Origin: Faecalispora sporosphaeroides DSM 1294
Lineage (GTDB): Bacteria > Bacillota > Clostridia > Oscillospirales > Acutalibacteraceae
NCBI GenBank assembly: GCA_000383295.1
Contig: KB911078.1
Span: forward strand, 1-62,275
Reading direction: 5' to 3'
DNA: 62,275 nucleotides
The notes below the pieces were generated by a model, which ran no database searches, was not told the origin of the DNA, and saw nothing but the letters and a program-made list of their open reading frames with translations. Positions 34,863 through 44,248 of the stretch are shown here, piece by piece (the first letter of the stretch is position 1; every line of letters begins with the position of its first letter). Position numbers and translations under genes: made by a program.

Positions 34863-35306
34863 TTACCGTTTTCCGGTGGAACCGAATCCGCCGGTGCCGC
34901 GCTCGGTGCTGTCCAGCTCGTTCGCCTCTTCCACGGGCGGCAGAAGCACCGGCGAAATCACGAGCTGGGCAATCCGCTCGCCGGGCTGTACGGTATAGGG
35001 CTCCTGTCCCAGATTGCACAGCCCTACGCGAATTTCGCCCCGGTAATCGCTGTCGATCACGCCGACGCTGTTGGAAAGGGTGATCCCATGGCGCACGGCC
35101 AGACCGCTGCGGGCATACACCAGGCCCACCCACTCCGCAGTGGGAATCGCCATTGCCAGCCCGGTCGGAATCATCGCCCGCCCGCCCGGCGGCAAGAGCA
35201 CCGGCTCCTCCATGCAGGCCACAAGGTCCATCCCCGCGCTGCCGGGAGTGGCTCTCTGGGGAATCACCGCGTTCGGATGCAGTTTTTGAAATCGAATGGG
35301 TTCCAT
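34863..35306 (-). CDS. dut: dUTP diphosphatase (dUTPase)
   Basis: Hydrolyses dUTP to dUMP, keeping uracil out of DNA. 147 residues, trimeric type. The five family motifs are visible: PGSAGMDLVA (about 21-30), ARSGLAVRHGI (about 65-75), GVIDSDYRGEIRVGL (about 82-96), GERIAQLVI (about 109-117) and the C-terminal RGTGGFGSTGK (about 136-146). The start has GGAGG. Lies between the U32 peptidase and DUF4321 genes on the same strand. Confidence 0.96.
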   Translation of the reverse strand: MEPIRFQKLHPNAVIPQRATPGSAGMDLVACMEEPVLLPPGGRAMIPTGLAMAIPTAEWVGLVYARSGLAVRHGITLSNSVGVIDSDYRGEIRVGLCNLGQEPYTVQPGERIAQLVISPVLLPPVEEANELDSTERGTGGFGSTGKR

Positions 35307-35330
35307 GCTTGTTCCTCCTGCCTGCTTTCG

Positions 35331-37421
35331 CTACTCAATTCCACGATAATACAACCCCCTTGTAAAAGGCTGCTGTTCTTTGTCGCGTTTTGTATTTTCC
35401 ACAGCCCGCAAACCAAGATAATTCCGAAAGATTTCCTCAATTTCCACAGAGTTTTCCACAGTAAATCTGAAAACCCCGAAATCCTGCCCGCGAAATTCGC
35501 GCATCCGGTCCGCCAGATACAGCGGAACCGAGTTCAGCACCTCGCTCGCGTCGCCGTCGCACATCACGGGGAAGCGCACGCCGCGCCGGTCGGTGAGCCA
35601 CGCGTTTCCGCCGCACTCGGCACAGCTTTGCGCGCCGTTTTTGCCGGGGCAGTTGCGGCACAGCATCAGCGGCTGGCGGCCGTACACCACCAGCCCGCGC
35701 GGCAGATCGCCGCCGATCGCCGCTGCCTGCGCGAGCGTCAGCCCAAACGAAAGCTCGGTGTCGTACAGGCCCTGGCGGCCCAGCCACTCGAGCGCCGGGG
35801 TATTCATCGCGTTGAGCGAAAACCCGCCGTGAACCTTCATTCCGCTTTCAAGCGCAAGCCCCACCGCACCGAGCGTTCCGGCCCACACGTCGCAGATACC
35901 GGCTTTTTTCAGCGCGTTCAGGCGCTCCTTCAGCCGGTTTTCCGAGCCGAAAATGCCGCGCGGCAAGGCTGCCGCCATCGGGAAGCCCCGGGAAAGCAGC
36001 TCTTCAAAGCGCTTCTCCGGCACATCCACCGGCAAATACACCAGCTCGCACTGTTTTGCCAGCTCCGGCACATCCTCCGCCCGCCGGAAGGCGGCGCGCA
36101 GGCGCGGTGGTTTTGCGGGCTGATGCGGCCGGGCTGCCGGAACGGGCAGGCGCGTAAACGGCACCGGCTCCCGCTGCGAGCGCAGCGCCAACAATCGCTC
36201 CAGCGCCTCGCGGCGCAGGCGGTTGAGCATAGAGAGGGGCAGAGAAAGCCCCGGCTCGATTATGCACTGCACCTCCCGCGCGAAGAACGGGGTTCCGCCG
36301 GTCTTTTGCAGCTGCGTGCGGCAACGCTCCTCGTCGATGGGCCGGCTGAGCGCCGGCTCGGGACACTCGCCCAAAGCCTCGGCGCGGCGGCCGTCGTCAT
36401 CGGCGGCCGAAAGCGCGACCGGCTGCCCGGCCCGCACCGTCAGCTCCAGCCGCACCGGCACGCGCGGCAGCTCGTCCTTATACAGGGCGTGCAGCTGCCC
36501 AAACACCTCTTTTGTCGCGCCGGTCACATCCTCCTTGGAGCGGATGCCGAACATTTCCCTCCCCAGCGTGCCGTCGGGGTAACCCGTTGTAAAGCCGGAC
36601 CGGGAAAACACGGCGGAAAGATTCTCCGTCAGCTCACGCGGGATCGGCCGGCCGTCGGCCGAATACCGGCAGGCCGCCGTTGCGGCTGCCACATATTCCG
36701 GGCGCTTCATGCGGCCCTCGATTTTGGCACTGGTCACACCGACATTCTCCAGCTCCGAAATGCGGGCGATCATCGAAAGGTCTTTCAGGCTCAGGTCATG
36801 GCCCGTGCCGCCGGGCACGGAAAAGGGCAGACGGCACGGCTGGGCGCACATGCCCCGGTTGCCGCTGCGCGAACCGAGCACCGAGCTGAAATAGCACTGG
36901 CCCGACACCGACATGCACAGCGCGCCGTGCACAAAGCTCTCGATCTCTAAGGGCGTGTCCTTCGTTCCATCCCTGATTTCGCGGATCTGCGAAAGGGAGA
37001 GCTCGCGCGCCAGCACCACCCGGGCAAAACCGTTTTTCGCGAGCAGGCGCGCGCCCGCCGGACTGGTGATCGACATCTGCGTCGACGCATTGAGCCGCAG
37101 CTTTGGGGCGCGCTCATGCAGCAGCGCGGTCAGCCCGGGATCCTGCACGATCAATGCGTCCACCGCGAGGGAACAGGCGTATTCGGCCAGCTCCAGCGCG
37201 GCGGGCAGCTCCTCCTGCCGCAGCAGAGTATTGAGCGCCAGATAGACTTTAACGCCCCGGGCATGGCAGTATTCCACTGCCTGCCGCAGGGCGTCATCGT
37301 CAAAATTTTTCGCCGCCGCCCGCGCGGAAAACGCGCTGCCGCCCAGATACACCGCATCGGCGCCGGAGCGCACCGCGGCGACCAGAGAATCCGGCGACCC
37401 GGCGGGAGATAAAATTTCCAT
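35331..37421 (-). CDS. peptidase U32 family protein with C-terminal DUF3656-like part
   Basis: 696 residues. The N-terminal domain starts EILSPAGSPDSLVAAVRSGADAVYLGG (landmarks EILSPAG and GADAVYLGG), then NASTQMSITSPAGARLLA, and the U32 signature around E-x-FVHGALCMSVSGQCYFSS (about 161-180) with GNRGMCAQPCR (about 187-197), whose cysteines are conserved in the family. This family contains RlhA, a 23S rRNA hydroxylase, and proteins called collagenase-like; prephenate-dependent RNA modification is a better guess than proteolysis. A CxxC pair (LCRNCPGKNGAQSCAECG) near residue 610 may bind metal. Ribosome site weak. Confidence 0.88.
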   Translation of the reverse strand: MEILSPAGSPDSLVAAVRSGADAVYLGGSAFSARAAAKNFDDDALRQAVEYCHARGVKVYLALNTLLRQEELPAALELAEYACSLAVDALIVQDPGLTALLHERAPKLRLNASTQMSITSPAGARLLAKNGFARVVLARELSLSQIREIRDGTKDTPLEIESFVHGALCMSVSGQCYFSSVLGSRSGNRGMCAQPCRLPFSVPGGTGHDLSLKDLSMIARISELENVGVTSAKIEGRMKRPEYVAAATAACRYSADGRPIPRELTENLSAVFSRSGFTTGYPDGTLGREMFGIRSKEDVTGATKEVFGQLHALYKDELPRVPVRLELTVRAGQPVALSAADDDGRRAEALGECPEPALSRPIDEERCRTQLQKTGGTPFFAREVQCIIEPGLSLPLSMLNRLRREALERLLALRSQREPVPFTRLPVPAARPHQPAKPPRLRAAFRRAEDVPELAKQCELVYLPVDVPEKRFEELLSRGFPMAAALPRGIFGSENRLKERLNALKKAGICDVWAGTLGAVGLALESGMKVHGGFSLNAMNTPALEWLGRQGLYDTELSFGLTLAQAAAIGGDLPRGLVVYGRQPLMLCRNCPGKNGAQSCAECGGNAWLTDRRGVRFPVMCDGDASEVLNSVPLYLADRMREFRGQDFGVFRFTVENSVEIEEIFRNYLGLRAVENTKRDKEQQPFTRGLYYRGIE

Positions 37422-37508
37422 GGTTTGTATCCCAACCTTTATTCAGCATAAAATATACAGTGCGTACAGTGCGGGCCGCCGAAACTCACAGGAGCGTTTT
37501 CGGCAGCG

Positions 37509-37694
37509 CTACTGTTTCGGCCCTTTTCTGTTTCGTCCCAGATACGTCACGTACAGGGCAAACACAATCACCATGATTGTCCCATAAGCGGAAGAGGAGG
37601 AGGACTCTTTTGTGAGCGCCTCCAAAACAGTATAGCCCACCAGAAACATCACGACAGCAAGTACCATGACGATGGCGTAATCCCGGTTGCTCAT
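37509..37694 (-). CDS. small two-helix membrane protein
   Basis: 61 residues: two membrane segments (about 6-25 and 37-54) joined by a Ser-rich loop, ending in a basic tail NRKGPKQ. No family recognised. AAAGGG ribosome site about 8 nt before 37694. It follows the zapA-like gene after about 40 nt and precedes the U32 gene, so it probably belongs to that transcript. Confidence 0.6.
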   Translation of the reverse strand: MSNRDYAIVMVLAVVMFLVGYTVLEALTKESSSSSAYGTIMVIVFALYVTYLGRNRKGPKQ

Positions 37695-37735
37695 CACAGT
37701 GTCCCTTTCTTCCTCCGCGCAGGTATGTTCGGTGT

Positions 37736-38362
37736 TCAGTCCGTTTCTTTCTTTTCAAAAAAGCTCATGAAACTGCTGCGGTCCAACTCCTCCGGCACCT
37801 GGGCAGACGCCGGGCGCGAGTAATGGCCGGTATGCACGTTCGGCACGGCGGGCGCGGCGGGCCGGATTTCCTCCGGCGGTTCCTCCTCGTAAGGCCGCTC
37901 GGTCTGCTCCGGCTCCTTTGCCGGTTTCGGCTCCGGCGAAGGCACGGGCTTTTCCTGCTCCGTTGCGGCAGGTGCGGGGCGCGCGGGCTCCCGGGCAGGG
38001 CTCCGAGCGGCTTCTCCCGCCGAAAAGCGGGCGCGCAGGGTCTGAATCTCCTGCTTCATGCGCTCGATTTCACGGCGGGCTTCGTCGGCCTCCAGACGGC
38101 TGCGGGAGGAATCCTCCAGGTAATCCTTAATCTGCGAGCGCAGATTATCCGCCGCGGCGGCAGCCTTCTTCGCGTCGTCGCAAAACGACAAAGCGGTTAT
38201 AATGGCGGCCAGGGTCAAAGAAACCCGGTCGTTTTTGGACATAATGCTCTGAATGCTCTTTTCCACTTCATCCCCAAGTGCAAGCACATAGGTTTCGTTA
38301 TCCTCCGATGTAAGGGTACACTCGGTTCCGCAAATATTCAGACGCACCTTAATCTTATTCAT
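37736..38362 (-). CDS. zapA: ZapA-like cell division protein with long Pro/Glu tail
   Basis: 208 residues. The N-terminal 75 residues fit ZapA, which bundles FtsZ filaments at the division ring: NKIKVRLNICGTECTLTSED, then NETYVLALGDEVEKSIQSIM and LTLAAIITALSFCDDAKKA. A coiled coil (about 80-115) follows, and then an unusual low-complexity Pro/Glu/Ala tail (about 118-190) ending in a conserved-looking SSFMSFFEKKETD. Typical ZapA has about 100 residues, so the tail is extra. The start at 38362 is preferred over an ATG three codons upstream by spacing to AGGA. Confidence 0.8.
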   Translation of the reverse strand: MNKIKVRLNICGTECTLTSEDNETYVLALGDEVEKSIQSIMSKNDRVSLTLAAIITALSFCDDAKKAAAAADNLRSQIKDYLEDSSRSRLEADEARREIERMKQEIQTLRARFSAGEAARSPAREPARPAPAATEQEKPVPSPEPKPAKEPEQTERPYEEEPPEEIRPAAPAVPNVHTGHYSRPASAQVPEELDRSSFMSFFEKKETD

Positions 38363-38418
38363 GGTGACCATCCTTTCACAGCCTTGGCAGCAGGCCGGCA
38401 TTCCTACAATCTCTTTTA

Positions 38419-38447
38419 TTATAAGCCATTTTGCGCAATTAGGAAAG
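38419..38447 (-). promoter_or_regulatory. promoter of the zapA-like gene
   Basis: TTTCCT, 17-nt spacer, TATAAT on the minus strand. The -35 is weak. Confidence 0.55.
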
Positions 38448-38657
38448 GGCCTGTCGCGTTTTGCCGGATTTTCTTTCGCCGGCGGGCGGAGAAGAGAAGC
38501 TCTTACAGGAAATCCATTTTGGTGAATTTAACTAAATTCGGGCCGCTTTCTCTCCACCAATAAAAGAGAATCCTGCCTGAATCCGAAAAATCCTTTTAAC
38601 TGGGAATACGGGCAAAATTTACGTTTTTTTCTCTTTTATTCTGTCAGTTTATTGGAA

Positions 38658-38686
38658 TTGTATTTCGGTGATTTTTGGTATACAAT
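38658..38686 (+). promoter_or_regulatory. promoter of glgP
   Basis: TTGTAT, 17-nt spacer, TACAAT, about 65 nt before the glgP start. A second TATAAT at about 38711 lacks a good -35. Confidence 0.6.
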
Positions 38687-38757
38687 AAACATAAATCTAA
38701 CCCGGCATATAATAGGGAAAAGTGCTGCTTTATGATAGAATCGGAGGACAGGAGCAT

Positions 38758-41205
38758 ATGAAGTATACGCTTTCAAAAAAAGAGATTCAGGCGCGCGTCA
38801 AAGAAACGCTGAGCCATGAAATGAGCGTGGAATGGCAGGACGCCACCGACGAACAGTACTACAAGGCCGTGGCCCTGGTCGTGCGCGACATGCTGGTAAA
38901 GGGCCGCAAGGAGTTCCGCGATACCGCGGCCAAAACGGGCACCAAAACCATCTACTATTTATGTATGGAGTTCCTTTTGGGGCGCTCGCTCAAGAACAAT
39001 CTGTTCAACCTCGGGCTGGAGGATTCGTTCCGCGGCGCGCTCGGCGACATGAATGTGAACCTTGACAATCTCTACGAGCAGGAGCCGGACGCGGGCCTTG
39101 GCAACGGCGGCCTGGGGCGCCTTGCGGCCTGTTTTCTCGACGCGCTGGCCACGCTCGGCTACCCGGCGATGGGCTATTCGCTGCGGTACGAGTACGGCAT
39201 CTTCCGCCAGAAGCTGGTGGAGGGCTGGCAGACCGAGCTGCCGGACTTTTGGCTGCCGGGCGGGAGCGTGTGGTTCCAGCCGGTGCCGGATCGCGCGGTT
39301 GAGGTGCATTTTGACGGAACGATTGAGGAATCGTGGAACAACCAGTACCACGTTGTGCGCCATAAGGACTATTCAAAGGTGCTGGCGGTTCCGTATGACC
39401 TGTACGTGGCCGGTATGGACGGCCGGGGCGTAAGCCGCCTGCGCGTGTGGGCCGCCACCTCCGCCGAGGCGGATTTTGACATGAAACTCTTCAACGGCGG
39501 CGATTACCTGCGCGCCATGGAGCAGAACGCGATGGCCGAGGTCATCACCAAGGTGCTGTACCCCGAGGATAACCACCCCGAGGGGAAGAGTCTGCGCCTG
39601 ACGCAGCAGTATTTCCTCGTTTCCGCCACGATTCAGGATATCATCCGCCGCCACCTTTCCATCAACCGCACGCTCGACAACCTGCCGGAAAAGATCGCGA
39701 TCCACCTCAACGACACACACCCGGTGCTGGCGATCCCCGAAATGATGCGCGTGATGCTCGACGAATGCGGCTACGGGTGGGATCAGGCCTGGAGCATCGT
39801 TCACCGCACTATGGCGTATACGAACCACACCGTGATGACCGAAGCGCTCGAAAGCTGGGGCGTGGATCTGTTCCGCCGCCGTCTGCCGCGCATTTACCAG
39901 ATTGTGGAGGAGATCAACCGCCGCTTCTGCGCTGAAATGCACGCGAAAGGCGTGGACGGCTACAAGGTAGGGCGCATGGCTCCCCTCAACGACGGCTATG
40001 TGAAAATGGCGAATCTCGCGGTTGTGAGCACTCACTCCATCAACGGCGTGTCGCAGCTGCACAGCGACATTTTAAAGCAGACCGTATTCCATGATTTTTA
40101 CACCGAAATGCCCGAAAAATTCCGCAACGTGACAAACGGAATCGCCTACCGCCGCTGGCTGAATCAGTCGAACCCCGCGTATGCCGCGCTGATCACCGAG
40201 CTGATCGGCGAGGAATATATCCACAACGCCGCCCGGCTCGACCGCCTGCTCAAATTCCAGAACGACAAGTCCGTGCTCGAGCGCATGGCGAACATCCGCC
40301 GCGGCAACAAGGAGCGCATCGCGGCCTATGTGCTGAAAACCAACGGAATCGCGATCGACCCCGACTCCATTTTCGACGTGCAGGTCAAGCGCCTGCATGA
40401 ATACAAGCGCCAGCACCTGAACGCGCTCGAAATCCTCGCCACCTACCAGTGGCTGCGCGACAATCCGAACGCGGACTTTACCCCCAGAACGTATTTCTTC
40501 GGCGCGAAGGCCGCGCCGGGCTACTATATGGCAAAGCAGATCATCCAGTTCATCGTCAATCTGGGCGACACCATCAACAACGACCCGCGCGTCAACCAGA
40601 AGATGAAGGTCGTCTATCTGGAGGACTACCGCGTAACGCTCGCCGAGCTGCTCATCCCCTCGGCGGACATCAGCGAGCAGATTTCTCTCGCGGGCACCGA
40701 GGCCTCCGGCACCAGCAACATGAAATTCATGATCAACGGCGCGGTGACGCTCGGCACGCTCGACGGCGCAAACGTGGAGATTCACGACGCCGTAGGCGAC
40801 GAGAATATCCTGCTGTTCGGCATGACCACCGCGCAGGCGCAGGAGCGCAAAAAGAACGGGTATTATCCCGCGGGGATTTACCAGAACCACCCCGTTCTAC
40901 GCCAGGCGCTCGACGAGATGAGCCGCGGCTTTCACGGCGTCAGCTTCCGCCAGATTGCGGATTCGCTGAAAAACGCCGATCCCTACATGGTACTGGCGGA
41001 CTTTGACGACTACACCCGCGCGCGCCGCCTCTCGCAGCAGCTGTATCAAAACCCCGGGCAGTGGTACCGCATTGCGCTGACAAACACCGCCCACGCGGGG
41101 CGCTTTTCCGCCGACCGCTCCATTCGCGAGTACGCCGCAGAAATCTGGAACGCGGAACCGGTTCCCCAGGTGGGAAAAGGACGCGCGGAAAAGGCGGAGC
41201 GGTGA
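38758..41205 (+). CDS. glgP: glycogen/maltodextrin phosphorylase
   Basis: Phosphorolysis of alpha-1,4-glucans to glucose-1-phosphate. 815 residues, full-length GT35 enzyme with pyridoxal phosphate. Landmarks: YYLCMEFLLGRSLKNNLFNL (about 63-82), NGGLGRLAACFLDALATLGYP (reduced to GGLGRLAACFLDALATLGYP), HLNDTHPVLAIPEMMRV (about 319-335), and the PLP-lysine motif GTSNMKFMINGA (about 650-661). The start at 38758 has GGAG upstream; the frame runs 12 codons further up. Followed by a GH13 hydrolase after 39 nt, a starch/glycogen-use pair. Confidence 0.96.
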   Translation: MKYTLSKKEIQARVKETLSHEMSVEWQDATDEQYYKAVALVVRDMLVKGRKEFRDTAAKTGTKTIYYLCMEFLLGRSLKNNLFNLGLEDSFRGALGDMNVNLDNLYEQEPDAGLGNGGLGRLAACFLDALATLGYPAMGYSLRYEYGIFRQKLVEGWQTELPDFWLPGGSVWFQPVPDRAVEVHFDGTIEESWNNQYHVVRHKDYSKVLAVPYDLYVAGMDGRGVSRLRVWAATSAEADFDMKLFNGGDYLRAMEQNAMAEVITKVLYPEDNHPEGKSLRLTQQYFLVSATIQDIIRRHLSINRTLDNLPEKIAIHLNDTHPVLAIPEMMRVMLDECGYGWDQAWSIVHRTMAYTNHTVMTEALESWGVDLFRRRLPRIYQIVEEINRRFCAEMHAKGVDGYKVGRMAPLNDGYVKMANLAVVSTHSINGVSQLHSDILKQTVFHDFYTEMPEKFRNVTNGIAYRRWLNQSNPAYAALITELIGEEYIHNAARLDRLLKFQNDKSVLERMANIRRGNKERIAAYVLKTNGIAIDPDSIFDVQVKRLHEYKRQHLNALEILATYQWLRDNPNADFTPRTYFFGAKAAPGYYMAKQIIQFIVNLGDTINNDPRVNQKMKVVYLEDYRVTLAELLIPSADISEQISLAGTEASGTSNMKFMINGAVTLGTLDGANVEIHDAVGDENILLFGMTTAQAQERKKNGYYPAGIYQNHPVLRQALDEMSRGFHGVSFRQIADSLKNADPYMVLADFDDYTRARRLSQQLYQNPGQWYRIALTNTAHAGRFSADRSIREYAAEIWNAEPVPQVGKGRAEKAER

Positions 41206-41244
41206 CGCTCCGCCGAAAAACGGCAAAAAGGAGCTTCTTCCAAT

Positions 41245-43089
41245 ATGTTTGATTCCAGGAATCCTGTGTATAAAAATCCGGTGGGGGCCACTCCCGCCGG
41301 GCAGAATATCCATTTTAAGATCACACTTCCCCGCGGCCTTGGCTGCACCGCCGCCACGCTGAATCTGCAGGAGGACGGCGGAGAGCAGTTCCACTGGGGA
41401 ATGTTCTGGTGCGGGATGAACGGGAACGACCGGGAGTGGTGGGAATGCGATTTTACTCCGCCGCGCAGCGGATTGTATTTTTACTCTTTTTCCTTGCAGA
41501 CGAACCGGGGCATGCTCGGCCTGAGCCGCGCGTTCGGCGGCCGGGGGGAGCTTTCCGGCGGGGACAAATGGCAGCTCACCGTATATGAGCCGGGGTTTGA
41601 AACGCCCCGCTGGCTCCCGGGCGGGATTCTGTACCAGGTTTTTCCCGATCGCTTTTACCGCTCCGGTCAGGCAAAGAAAGAGATCCCTTACGGGAGGAAA
41701 ATGCACGACGAGTGGGGAGAGGAGCCGCAGTGGCAGCCTGACGAAACCGGCGAAATCACAAACCGCGATTTTTTCGGCGGCGATTTGCAGGGCATTGTGC
41801 AAAAGCTGCCGTACCTGCAATCGCTGGGGGTCACATGCCTGTATCTGAATCCGATTTTTGAGTCTCATTCCAACCACCGGTACGACACGGCGGATTACAG
41901 CCGGATCGACCCTCTGCTCGGCACAGAGCGGGATTTTGCACATCTGTGCCGGGAGGCAGAACGCTTCGGCATCCGCATTCTTCTGGACGGAGTGTTCAAT
42001 CACACCGGCAGCGACAGCGTCTATTTCAACCGCGAGGGGCGCTACCCCGGCCCCGGCGCATATCAGTCGAAGGAGTCACCGTATTACGACTGGTACAGCT
42101 TTTCGCCGTGGCCCGAAAAATACGACTGCTGGTGGGGCTTTCTCACCCTGCCGTGCATCAACGAGTGCTCCGAAAGCTACCAGCAGTACCTGTGCGGCAA
42201 GAACGGCATTGTGCGCAAGTGGCTGCGCCTGGGTGCGGCCGGCTGGCGGCTGGATGTGGCGGATGAGCTTACCGATCCGCTGCTCGAGCGGATTGCCGAG
42301 GCGGCCAAAGAGGAAAAATCCGACGCTTTGATTCTGGGCGAGGTGTGGGAAGACGCCTCGAACAAAATCGCCTACGGGCAGCGCCGCCGATATTTTCAGG
42401 GCCGGCAGCTCCACAGCGTGATGAATTACCCGTTCCGCAGCGCGGTGCTGGGCTTCTTCACCGGAATGCGCGCCAAGGACGCGATGGAAATTCTGCTCAC
42501 CGTGCAGGAAAACTACCCGCCGCAGGTACTGCGCTGCCTGATGAATCACCTCGGCACGCACGACACCGAGCGCGCGCTCACCGTTCTGGGCGGCGAAGCC
42601 CTGAACGGGAGAGACCGTGAGTGGCAGAGCCGCCAGCGCCTGAGCCCCACGCAGCGTGGAATTGCCCTGCGGCGGCTGCGCGGCGCTTCTTTGATGCAGT
42701 ATACCCTGCCGGGCGTCCCGTGCATTTATTATGGCGATGAAGCTGGAATGGAGGGCTACCGCGACCCCTTCAACCGCAGGTGCTTCCCGTGGGGGAAGGA
42801 AGACGCCGCTCTCACGGAATGGTACCGCTCGCTGGCAAGGCTGCGGCAGACCGCCCGCGCCGCGCTGGAGGATTCGCCGCTGGTGCCGGTGGCCGCATTC
42901 CGCCGATGTCTGTGTTACATCCGTGAAGGAAAAAGGCAGCGCCTGCTGATCGCGCTCAATTCCGGCAGCGCCGCCGAGCAGATCGCCCTGCCCATAGGCT
43001 GGGAGAAAGCGAATTGCCTACTTGGGGAGCCGCTATCCGGCAGTATTCTAACGCTTCCGCCCATCGGATTTTCGGCCCTGCTGCTGTGA
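41245..43089 (+). CDS. GH13 alpha-glucan hydrolase (neopullulanase/cyclomaltodextrinase-like)
   Basis: 614 residues, no signal peptide, so cytoplasmic. N-terminal beta-sandwich (about 1-115) of the CBM34-like kind found in neopullulanases, then the TIM barrel with the four GH13 regions: DGVFNHTG (about 248-255), GWRLDVADE with nucleophile D337, ILGEVWED with acid/base E366, and LGTHDTER with transition-state stabiliser D440. A small C-terminal beta domain follows. Probably trims imported or stored maltodextrins alongside GlgP. Exact specificity not readable. Confidence 0.9.
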   Translation: MFDSRNPVYKNPVGATPAGQNIHFKITLPRGLGCTAATLNLQEDGGEQFHWGMFWCGMNGNDREWWECDFTPPRSGLYFYSFSLQTNRGMLGLSRAFGGRGELSGGDKWQLTVYEPGFETPRWLPGGILYQVFPDRFYRSGQAKKEIPYGRKMHDEWGEEPQWQPDETGEITNRDFFGGDLQGIVQKLPYLQSLGVTCLYLNPIFESHSNHRYDTADYSRIDPLLGTERDFAHLCREAERFGIRILLDGVFNHTGSDSVYFNREGRYPGPGAYQSKESPYYDWYSFSPWPEKYDCWWGFLTLPCINECSESYQQYLCGKNGIVRKWLRLGAAGWRLDVADELTDPLLERIAEAAKEEKSDALILGEVWEDASNKIAYGQRRRYFQGRQLHSVMNYPFRSAVLGFFTGMRAKDAMEILLTVQENYPPQVLRCLMNHLGTHDTERALTVLGGEALNGRDREWQSRQRLSPTQRGIALRRLRGASLMQYTLPGVPCIYYGDEAGMEGYRDPFNRRCFPWGKEDAALTEWYRSLARLRQTARAALEDSPLVPVAAFRRCLCYIREGKRQRLLIALNSGSAAEQIALPIGWEKANCLLGEPLSGSILTLPPIGFSALLL

Positions 43090-43138
43090 CCGGCAGCAGG
43101 CCGTTCCTTTTCTGCGGAAAATTATTTTACAGAACCAC

Positions 43139-43167
43139 TTGACTTTTCAGCCTGCTTTGCATATAAT
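43139..43167 (+). promoter_or_regulatory. promoter of the tRNA-Arg gene
   Basis: TTGACT, 17-nt spacer, TATAAT, about 40 nt upstream of the tRNA. Confidence 0.85.
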
Positions 43168-43206
43168 AATAAAGCTGTTCGGTCTTAGGACATGCATCAG
43201 CGATTT

Positions 43207-43283
43207 GCGCTCGTAGCTCAGCTGGATAGAGTGTCTGACTACGAATCAGAAGGTCAGGGGTTCGAATCCCTTCGGGCGCGCCA
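43207..43283 (+). tRNA. tRNA-Arg (anticodon ACG)
   Basis: 77-nt cloverleaf: acceptor GCGCTCG/CGGGCGC, D arm with AGCTCAGCTGGATAGAG, anticodon stem TCTGA/TCAGA with loop CTACGAA (anticodon ACG), T arm GGTTCGAATCC, discriminator G and encoded CCA. Own promoter and terminator. Confidence 0.97.
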
Positions 43284-43358
43284 AACAGAGCAGACATTGC
43301 GTTTGCTCTGTTTTTTATTTTGCATAAATCCGCGCCGCCCGTTGGGGGGAGAACCCCT
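43263..43358 (+). repeat. direct repeat, copy 1 (tRNA 3' end plus terminator)
   Basis: Begins inside the tRNA T arm (CGAATCCC), runs through CCA, the terminator and the next 40 nt to GGGAGAACCCCT. Repeated at 43445-43542 with only small length changes in T-runs. Confidence 0.9.
43284..43318 (+). terminator. terminator of tRNA-Arg
   Basis: AACAGAGCA...TGCTCTGTT stem followed by a run of T. Confidence 0.88.
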
Positions 43359-43444
43359 CGTCACCCCAATGAGGGGCAACCGGATTTTATTTTCTTTCCT
43401 GCTCAAAGGGCTTGCCGCCGTAGGCGCGAAACGGCATGAATGCA

Positions 43445-43542
43445 CGAATCCCTTCGGGCGCGCCAAACAGAGCAGACATTGCGTTTGCTCTGTTTTTTTA
43501 TTATTGCATAAATCCGCGCCGCCCGTTGGGGGGAGAACCCCT
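43445..43542 (+). repeat. direct repeat, copy 2 (orphan tRNA 3' end plus terminator)
   Basis: Nearly identical to 43263-43358, including the last 20 nt of the tRNA with CCA, and a second terminator at 43464-43499. No tRNA body precedes it. It resembles an attachment-site duplication or the result of unequal recombination. Confidence 0.88.
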
Positions 43543-43708
43543 TTATAAAACCGCATCGTGCACTGGAAGATAAAGAAACAGACGACCCTGCACGAAATTG
43601 AGGAGCTCATGCGCCGACGAATCTGATACCATAAAAAAACTCGAAACTGGGTATTTCCATATAGTCAAACCAGGGGTATACTGGTAACTATTCTAGGAGG
43701 GATGCCCA

Positions 43709-44248
43709 ATGAAAAACACAAAAAGCCTTGTCATCGCGGCCCTGTTTGCCGCTCTGACCTGCGTTACGACCATGGCGATCAAAATTCCGACCCCGACAAA
43801 CGGGTACATTCACCCCGGAGACGGCATGGTGCTGCTGTGCGGCATATTGCTCGGCCCCCAAATCGGCGGGCTGGCCGCCGGAATCGGCTCGATGCTTGCG
43901 GATGTTTTTTCCGGCTACGCGTCCTATGCGGCGGGCACGCTGGTGATTAAGGCCGCGTCGGCAGTGGCGGCGGGCGTCTTATACCGCGTGCTGCCCGGGA
44001 AAAGCCGCGCGCGCATTGCGATCTGCGGTCTGGTGGGGGAAGCGCTCATGGTCGGCGGCTATTATCTTTATGAAATCGGCCTGGGAATGGCTTCCGGCAG
44101 CAATTGGGCGGCGTCGGCAATCGCAGCGACGGCCGGGGTACCGTTCAATGTGGTGCAGGGCGCATCCGGCGTTCTGATCGCGTTGGTGCTGTTCCCGGTG
44201 CTGCAAAAGATCCCTGCCTTCCGTACCTGGATGGGGAAAAACGCCTGA
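43709..44248 (+). CDS. ECF transporter S component
   Basis: 179-residue membrane protein with about six helices, the substrate-binding (S) subunit of an energy-coupling-factor vitamin transporter. Characteristic start KSLVIAALFAALTCVTTMAI, then IPTPTNGYIHPGDGMVLLCG (about 26-45) and GGLAAGIGSMLADVFSGYAS (about 52-71). The A, A' and T subunits are not nearby, so it is probably a group II S component. Ligand unknown. AGGAGG ribosome site. The 165 nt upstream shows no gene or clear riboswitch. Confidence 0.88.
   Translation: MKNTKSLVIAALFAALTCVTTMAIKIPTPTNGYIHPGDGMVLLCGILLGPQIGGLAAGIGSMLADVFSGYASYAAGTLVIKAASAVAAGVLYRVLPGKSRARIAICGLVGEALMVGGYYLYEIGLGMASGSNWAASAIAATAGVPFNVVQGASGVLIALVLFPVLQKIPAFRTWMGKNA

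Noticed and set aside
34224-36950. 908-codon open frame opposite the U32 peptidase
   Set aside because: Covers a terminator, DUF4321, dut and most of the U32 gene in antisense; low-complexity His/Arg/Gln product.
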